The notes beneath the pieces are model-generated. The model did not search any database, had not been told where the DNA came from, and worked only from the letters and a program-made list of their open reading frames with translations. A stretch of 64,000 bases of DNA, from positions 303,896,016-303,960,015 of the forward strand of contig NC_080539.1 of assembly GCF_028640845.1 (NCBI RefSeq), written 5' to 3'. Numbering within the stretch: position 1 is the stretch's first letter; each line of letters opens with the position of its first letter. This document shows, in pieces, positions 60,501 through 64,000 of the stretch. The translations under genes and the position numbers were made by a program. The DNA comes from Ahaetulla prasina (Eukaryota > Chordata > Lepidosauria > Squamata > Colubridae).

Positions 60501-61842
60501 ATGGATCAGTTAGTAACCCAGTTGTTAAGTGAATCTTGGCTTCCCCTTTGACTTTGCTTGTGAGATGGTCACAAAATGGGATCACATGACCTTGGGACAC
60601 AGCAACGGTCATAAATATGAACCAGTTGCCAAGCATCTGAGTTTTGATCACATGACCATGAGGATGCTGCGAAGGTCATAACTGTGAAAAACGGTTATAC
60701 ATCACATTTTTCAATGCCATTGTAACTTTGAATGGTCACTTAATGAACTGCTATAAGTTGAGGACTACCTGTAATTGTTGTTAAGCTTCTTCATGGATTA
60801 TGCTTCATCAGTAAAACATAAGGATTTTTTTCCTTATTCCTATTATTGCCATTAAAAAAAAACTGTGACCCTTAATACATCCAAGTACACCTGCCAATTA
60901 CATTTCTCAAATATAATTCTGATGCTGTCATGCATATATTATAGCTATTTCTCCTATTATTCATGCAATCTCTATCAATATGCATGAACATCTGTGAGGG
61001 GGAGAGGGGCATGTGAGGAAACATGCATTGTGATGTCACAGTACAAATTCCATTCCTTTGTACTTGCATTGTGATGTCTCAGTACAAGCAAAAAAGGTAG
61101 AATTCGCACTGTGATATCACAATGCATGTTTCATCATATTGACTTCTTTGTGATTAGGAGCGAATGCTTATGATGCATGAATGCATCATACAAGTAGACA
61201 GGAATGGACAGAAGATGTGAACTTATAAGCACTATAATTTTCAGGAAACTGCATACATAGTACGGTATATTGTACACAATCTGCATTTTTTTAAAAAGAA
61301 AAGATTGAGGGTTTTGAATTCATTAAATCCCCCTTGGTAGTGATGGAAACTCCAAAAGCAGGTTATTTAAAAATAGGTGGGGAAAATATTGGACACTTCC
61401 TTTTAAAATAACTGGGGTGATAAAAGATAATAATAGATGTTATGTACATCTGTCACTGATAGGTCAAAACATGTGATATAAGGTTGCAGAACGTGTTGAT
61501 TTATTAGCATGCTTTATGTTTTAAGGTGTCTCAAGATAAATGCTTTGTGGTTATTACTTAAGAGCTTAGGGCGGACTTCAGTGATTATAATGATAGACTC
61601 TTGTATGACGGAGCCTCAGCCATGTTTGTGATTTATGCTGCCTTGAACATGATTGCCAGCTGGCTTAGAAACTGGCAACATTATCTTTTTTTTCCTCTTA
61701 TACAGTAAGCCACTCTGATTGTTATGTAACCCTCTGCCTACCGACTGCTACAACTGAGAAGCTGAAAACTAAAACTGTAAATAATTGCAAGAATCCTGTT
61801 TGGAATGAAACCTTTTACTATAGAATTCAAAGACAAGTCAAG
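51442..61842 (+). CDS. PLA2G4E: PLA2G4E-like gene 2, N-terminal four exons (3' partial, continues beyond window)
   Basis: This is a second, same-strand group IV cPLA2 gene starting about 4.5 kb after gene 1 ends. Four exons (28 codons, 26 codons, 25 codons plus one base, and 137 nt) join in frame. Together they encode a 54-residue divergent leader, then [32 protein letters not shown] and [17 protein letters not shown] of a C2 domain. LTVRVIR..N.RQAD is close to mammalian PLA2G4E. The remaining C2 and all catalytic exons lie downstream of position 64000. Its C2 exon differs from gene 1's at roughly three in ten bases, so this is an old tandem duplicate rather than a recent copy. Whether it is functional cannot be judged from this part. 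Confidence 0.88.
52240..52430 (+). mobile_element. CR1 LINE 3' end
   Basis: TTGTGGGTACTCCATCACTG and GGACTAGAAGACCTACAAGG, ending CTCTCTAATTCTGT. It lies inside intron 1 of gene 2. Confidence 0.8.
52500..53200 (+). mobile_element. CR1 LINE fragment with RT C-terminal remnant
   Basis: Broken frames contain CR1 words such as [23 protein letters not shown] and a 64-codon frame (52933-53127) reading [18 protein letters not shown]. The 3' end GGGGGTTGGACTAGAAAACT is complete. Confidence 0.8.
53505..53725 (-). repeat. LINE/SINE 3' fragment with (TTTA)n
   Basis: (TTTA)n, then CTCAAGGCAGCAAACATGCA, CACAACAACAATCCTGTGAG and GAGTCACCCAGTTAGCTTTC, a common amniote repeat tail in reverse. Confidence 0.5.
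53945..54070. mobile_element. hAT-like MITE (GGGTGTCAAAC family), perfect TSD
   Basis: 126 bp, CAAGGGTGTCAAACTTCTGG to GAGTTTGACATCCCTG. It is flanked by GTGTACTA at 53937-53944 and 54071-54078. It lies 110 bases before exon 2 of gene 2. Confidence 0.9.
54104..54133. repeat. (GT)n microsatellite
   Basis: Short TG run with one imperfection, just upstream of exon 2 of gene 2. Confidence 0.85.
54180..54257 (+). CDS. PLA2G4E: Gene 2 exon 2 (leader)
   Basis: This 78-nt, phase-0 exon encodes [20 protein letters not shown] plus CHSPCK. It is bounded by a pyrimidine-rich tract ending ttccag and by AAG|gtacta. It continues in frame into the C2 exon. Confidence 0.72.
54258..55690. other. Intron of gene 2 without recognised elements
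   Basis: No exon, transposon end or simple repeat was recognised in this AT-rich stretch. Confidence 0.45.
55697..55778 (+). mobile_element. hAT-like foldback MITE, right arm only
   Basis: TGCTGGCTGGGGAATTCAGA and AGTTGAAGTCCACACATCTT, ending GCCAAGGTTGAGAAAGAC, is half of a palindromic element. The left arm is absent. Confidence 0.6.
56100..56346 (-). mobile_element. tRNA-derived SINE
   Basis: Read on the minus strand: AGCTTAGTGGCACAATGGTT (tRNA-like head), GATCGAATCTCACCAGACTG (B box), the GTTGACTCAGCCCTCCATCC block, then the AAACCGCTTAGAGAGGC tail. It lies 90 bases before exon 3 of gene 2. Confidence 0.75.
56436..56511 (+). CDS. PLA2G4E: Gene 2 exon 3 (start of C2 domain)
   Basis: This 76-nt exon encodes [20 protein letters not shown] plus RQADA and one base. 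It is the first C2 strand of PLA2G4E/D/F-type enzymes. It is flanked by gtttttcag and C|gtgagt. Confidence 0.93.
56575..57130 (-). mobile_element. CR1/L3-type LINE 3' portion
   Basis: TTCTTTATTGGCCAATTGTG, AGAAGGAATTTGTCTTAGGT and GAGTGATGGCGTTCGGGAAA continue to CTCAATGGAAGGCAGGTTGG. It is an older and longer copy of the family at 1531 and 59761. Confidence 0.75.
57131..58139. other. Intron of gene 2 without recognised elements
   Basis: No exon or repeat family was recognised in this stretch. Confidence 0.4.
58150..58440 (-). pseudogene. Tc1/mariner transposase C-terminal remnant
   Basis: An 88-codon minus-strand frame contains [11 protein letters not shown], the catalytic Asp block, then [20 protein letters not shown], which carries the final catalytic acidic residue of a DD34E Tc1 transposase. 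The N-terminal DNA-binding and first Asp regions are missing, so it is dead. Confidence 0.85.
58485..58554. repeat. 27-bp-arm hairpin beside the Tc1 remnant
   Basis: CATCTAGCATAGGGTGGCTC... (58485-58511) pairs with ...GAGCCAACCTATGCTAGATG (58528-58554) with one mismatch around a 16-base loop. No matching transposon terminus was found elsewhere in the window. Confidence 0.75.
58826..59068 (-). mobile_element. hAT-like MITE, AACCGGTAGTA family
   Basis: CAGAAGTGGGTTTCAGCAGG and AATTGAAACCCACCATTGG are inverted ends. The inner words GGAGAACCGGTAGTAAAAAT and CCACGCCCACCAAGCCATTC match the element at 47195. Confidence 0.7.
59761..60060 (-). mobile_element. CR1/L3-type LINE 3' end, near-identical to 1531
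   Basis: Two AATAG units are followed by TTTTATTGGCCAAGTGTGAT and the next ~230 bases with only a few differences from 1582-1800. Its AATAG array is minimal, unlike the first copy. Confidence 0.8.
60370..60775 (-). mobile_element. Tigger-like MITE, inverted
   Basis: AAAGATAGTCCTTGGCTTAT at the left and GAGGACTACCTGTA at the right. Internal words are the reverse complement of 3060-3479 (for example TTGACTTTGCTTGTGAGATG). Confidence 0.75.
61013..61130. repeat. Iterated TGTGATGTCACAGTAC-like motif
   Basis: GCATTGTGATGTCACAGTAC occurs near 61025, GCATTGTGATGTCTCAGTAC near 61067, and CACTGTGATATCACAATGC near 61108. Two direct copies and one largely palindromic relative fall within 110 bases. Confidence 0.7.
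61706..61842 (+). CDS. PLA2G4E: Gene 2 exon 4 (C2 domain)
   Basis: This 137-nt exon encodes [20 protein letters not shown], then [20 protein letters not shown] and K. It is the exact counterpart of the gene 1 exon at 2417, but with a strong pyrimidine tract (cctcttatacag) before it. Confidence 0.93.
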
Positions 61843-62149
61843 GTGAAAACTTTTTATCCCTTTTAGCTGTTGCTGGACGGCTTCTAAAATATATTTCACT
61901 TTATCCATATTTGTATGTGTTGTTTGATGTCATGATTGGTTTTGGGGTGGGGTTCTGTTTGCTTTTCACCATCATGCTTATTTGTCTTATTTTTAAAAAA
62001 CAAAACAAGAACTGACAGCATATATGATAGCCTTTGCTATCTATACTCTAAGTGGGAATTTATACACACTTCTTAACTTGTGTCTAGTATTGGTACAATA
62101 TTTCTCATCTTTACTTCTCAACCAATTTAGGAAAAGTAAAGTATCATAG

Positions 62150-62345
62150 AAATTTCCTGACAGTTAGAACAATCAATAAGTGGAACAACTTGCCTGCAGA
62201 AGTCGTGAATGCTCTGACACTGAAAATTTTTAAGAAAATGTTGGATAACCATTTGTCTGAAATGGTGTAGGGTTTCCTGCCTGAGCAGGGGGTTGGACTA
62301 GAAGACCTCCAAGGTCCCTTCCAACTCTGTTATTATGTTATGTTA
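62150..62345 (+). mobile_element. CR1 LINE 3' end
   Basis: AGTGGAACAACTTGCCTGCA, GGTTGGACTAGAAGACCTCC and CTCTGTTATTATGTTATG mark a complete 3' end. It follows the last visible exon of gene 2 by 300 bases. Confidence 0.82.
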
Positions 62346-63465
62346 TATCTCTAGAGTTAAGCAAGAACTGTAACTTGAAAAGTTGCTTGTAACTAATGAA
62401 ACACCTATCTGCTTTATTACAGTAACCTTTCTTTTTTCAGTTCCTAAAAAAACTTGCAGCTGCTTTAATGTTGCATTAACTCTAATCAATCAACTCCTTA
62501 AAGCAACCACAACTTTGGTTCATGTTCATATGGAAGCCTGAAGAAAGATTGACAACATTTCATGAACAGTAGAGACACATTGCACTCATGATCGTATGAA
62601 TTCTGAAAAGCCTCTTCCAATTCATTTTTAATTCATGCATAACTCTACTTGCTAATACATTTTGAAAGTCACTGAAGCGTACAAGGCTTTATGTCAAAAT
62701 CACACAATAACTTCCAACTTCTACATTTGAAAATCATTTTAAATATACCAACAGCACTTCAGGGAAGAGAATAAATAAAATCAGATAATCACAGTCTGCA
62801 ACAATAAATATCAAAAAATCAAAAAAAATCTTAAAGCAAATTGTGGACACGTATAATGGTGTGTGTTTTCATCAATAAAACCTGTATTCTCCTGATCTAC
62901 TTGTTGACATAGATTCTTACTTATGAACGATGATTTCATAACTAATGTGTTCCAGATTGTCTTCTAGAATAAGGATGGAGTTGAGTGGTATAAATTTAAT
63001 AAATACCAGAAGACTATTCTTTATGCTATGAAGGATTACAAAGCATTCTGTGCTGTGAACTAAATATCAAAGGAGGTGGACATTCCATCTTTCCTACAGA
63101 TGATGCAGATAGGTCTTCTCTAGAAATGGCCCAGTAGTTTTTAGAAGTAAATCTTCCAAAGAAGACTACTTAGATCATTTATTTTGCCCACTGCACTATA
63201 AAAAAGACATCAGACAAACGGGAACAGACTTAGGGAAAGACAACTAGGATAAACTAGGAATCTGAACCATGTAATGAGAGATGGCTGGAACTGAGTATGT
63301 TTTTACCCTTGAGAAGATTGAGAGCTCATCCTCATATCCCACTAAATACAGCATTAAGATGCCATTTAGAGGACATGCCTGCATTTTGTTGTCTCCAACT
63401 CATCCCTAGTCCACCATGGAGAGATATCTCAAAATGCCAATAAAAGAGAATGCATGTAGCTCAGG
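62346..63465. other. Intron of gene 2 without recognised elements
   Basis: No exon of gene 2 or repeat family is recognisable here. The next C2 exon is expected further downstream. Confidence 0.4.
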
Positions 63466-63466
63466 G

Positions 63467-63690
63467 TTGAAATGTGGAATCTTTGGTGCTCTCTGAACTT
63501 GGTTGTTTGCTTGCAGATGTTTGGCCTGCCATGATTGGAGGGGATCCCAATAACACAGGGAAAGCTACTGTATATAAACAGAGAACAAACCCAACTCCCT
63601 TCTAACGCGGAAGTTGTTACCTAGTTGGGTAATAAGATGTCTTCAAGAAACCAAACTCAGAGAGCACCAAGAACTTCACAGTATCTTAAT
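63467..63690. repeat. PLE-like terminal foldback
   Basis: TTGGTGCTCTCTGAACTTGG at the left and CCAAACTCAGAGAGCACCAA at the right are inverted. They enclose AAGCTACTGTATATAAACAG, which is also present in the element at 6840. Confidence 0.6.
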
Positions 63691-64000
63691 ATCATATTTA
63701 TCTATCCCAGTTTCGGAATCAGGATTTCCCACTTCCAGCAGGTGTCGTGCTATAAAAATTATGGTAGCCCAATCATTTGACACTGCTCTCCATTTTGACT
63801 TGGGCCACTATACAGATCCGATACTTGCCTCCCAGAGATGCATCTGCCTTATTGTGGCTGCTATTGGTGTACTTTATTGTAAAATGGCAATAAGGCAGAA
63901 ATGTCAAGCATATATGATCAGTGCTGTATAAAATACAGAATCTGTATTTCAGCCACATCTGCCCTAATATCTGTTTTATAGATACAGATAATGCCTGCAA

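Noticed and set aside
2417..61842. Venom-type secreted phospholipase A2 genes
   Set aside because: The exons encode C2 and PLA2c domains with a Ser-Asp dyad; there is no signal peptide, CCxxHDxC motif or cysteine-rich small fold.

Overview
The window is vertebrate nuclear DNA, most likely from a snake or another squamate. It is AT-rich and packed with interspersed repeats, and its only host genes are split into short exons. The repeat spectrum points to squamates: a BovB-type RTE LINE, Sauria-type SINEs, CR1-like LINE 3' ends with an AATAG microsatellite at the junction (the configuration described for snake CR1/L3 elements), a GATA (Bkm-type) array, and many small hAT-like MITEs.

The functional content is two tandem, same-strand (+) genes of the cytosolic phospholipase A2 group IV family, closest to the epsilon type (PLA2G4E). 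Gene 1 runs from 2417 to 46657. Its first coding exons lie before the window. Eighteen exons are readable here, from the second half of the C2 domain through the whole alpha/beta-hydrolase (PLA2c) domain to the stop codon, with an AATAAA at 46970. The GGGxR oxyanion/arginine motif, the G-S-S-G-S nucleophile elbow and the catalytic Asp in an LVDTAAF context are all present. Splice phases agree at every junction except 18289/20221, where one nucleotide is missing. Gene 2 starts with ATG at 51442. Four exons are present (to 61842), encoding a divergent N-terminus and the first part of its C2 domain; the rest lies beyond position 64000.

Layout: 1-2416, intron of gene 1 filled with LINE remnants. 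2417-12944, C2 exons, with Tigger-like MITEs and an inverted pair of PLE-like repeats in the introns. 15536-23394, linker exons with GATA and GGAA arrays between them. 25123-26344, nucleophile region. 29731-46657, rest of the catalytic domain, with a 3.04-kb BovB insertion at 35586-38629 and a solo LTR at 39759-40367 in its introns. 46658-51441, intergenic DNA. 51442-61842, start of gene 2. 61843-64000, its intron.

Both genes encode C2-targeted, calcium-dependent lipid enzymes. PLA2G4E of mammals is known as a calcium-dependent N-acyltransferase making N-acyl-phosphatidylethanolamines; this function is inferred here by homology only. These are not secreted venom-type PLA2s. Everything else recognised is transposon, SINE, LINE, LTR or simple repeat. 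No RNA genes, CRISPR arrays or bacterial features were seen.
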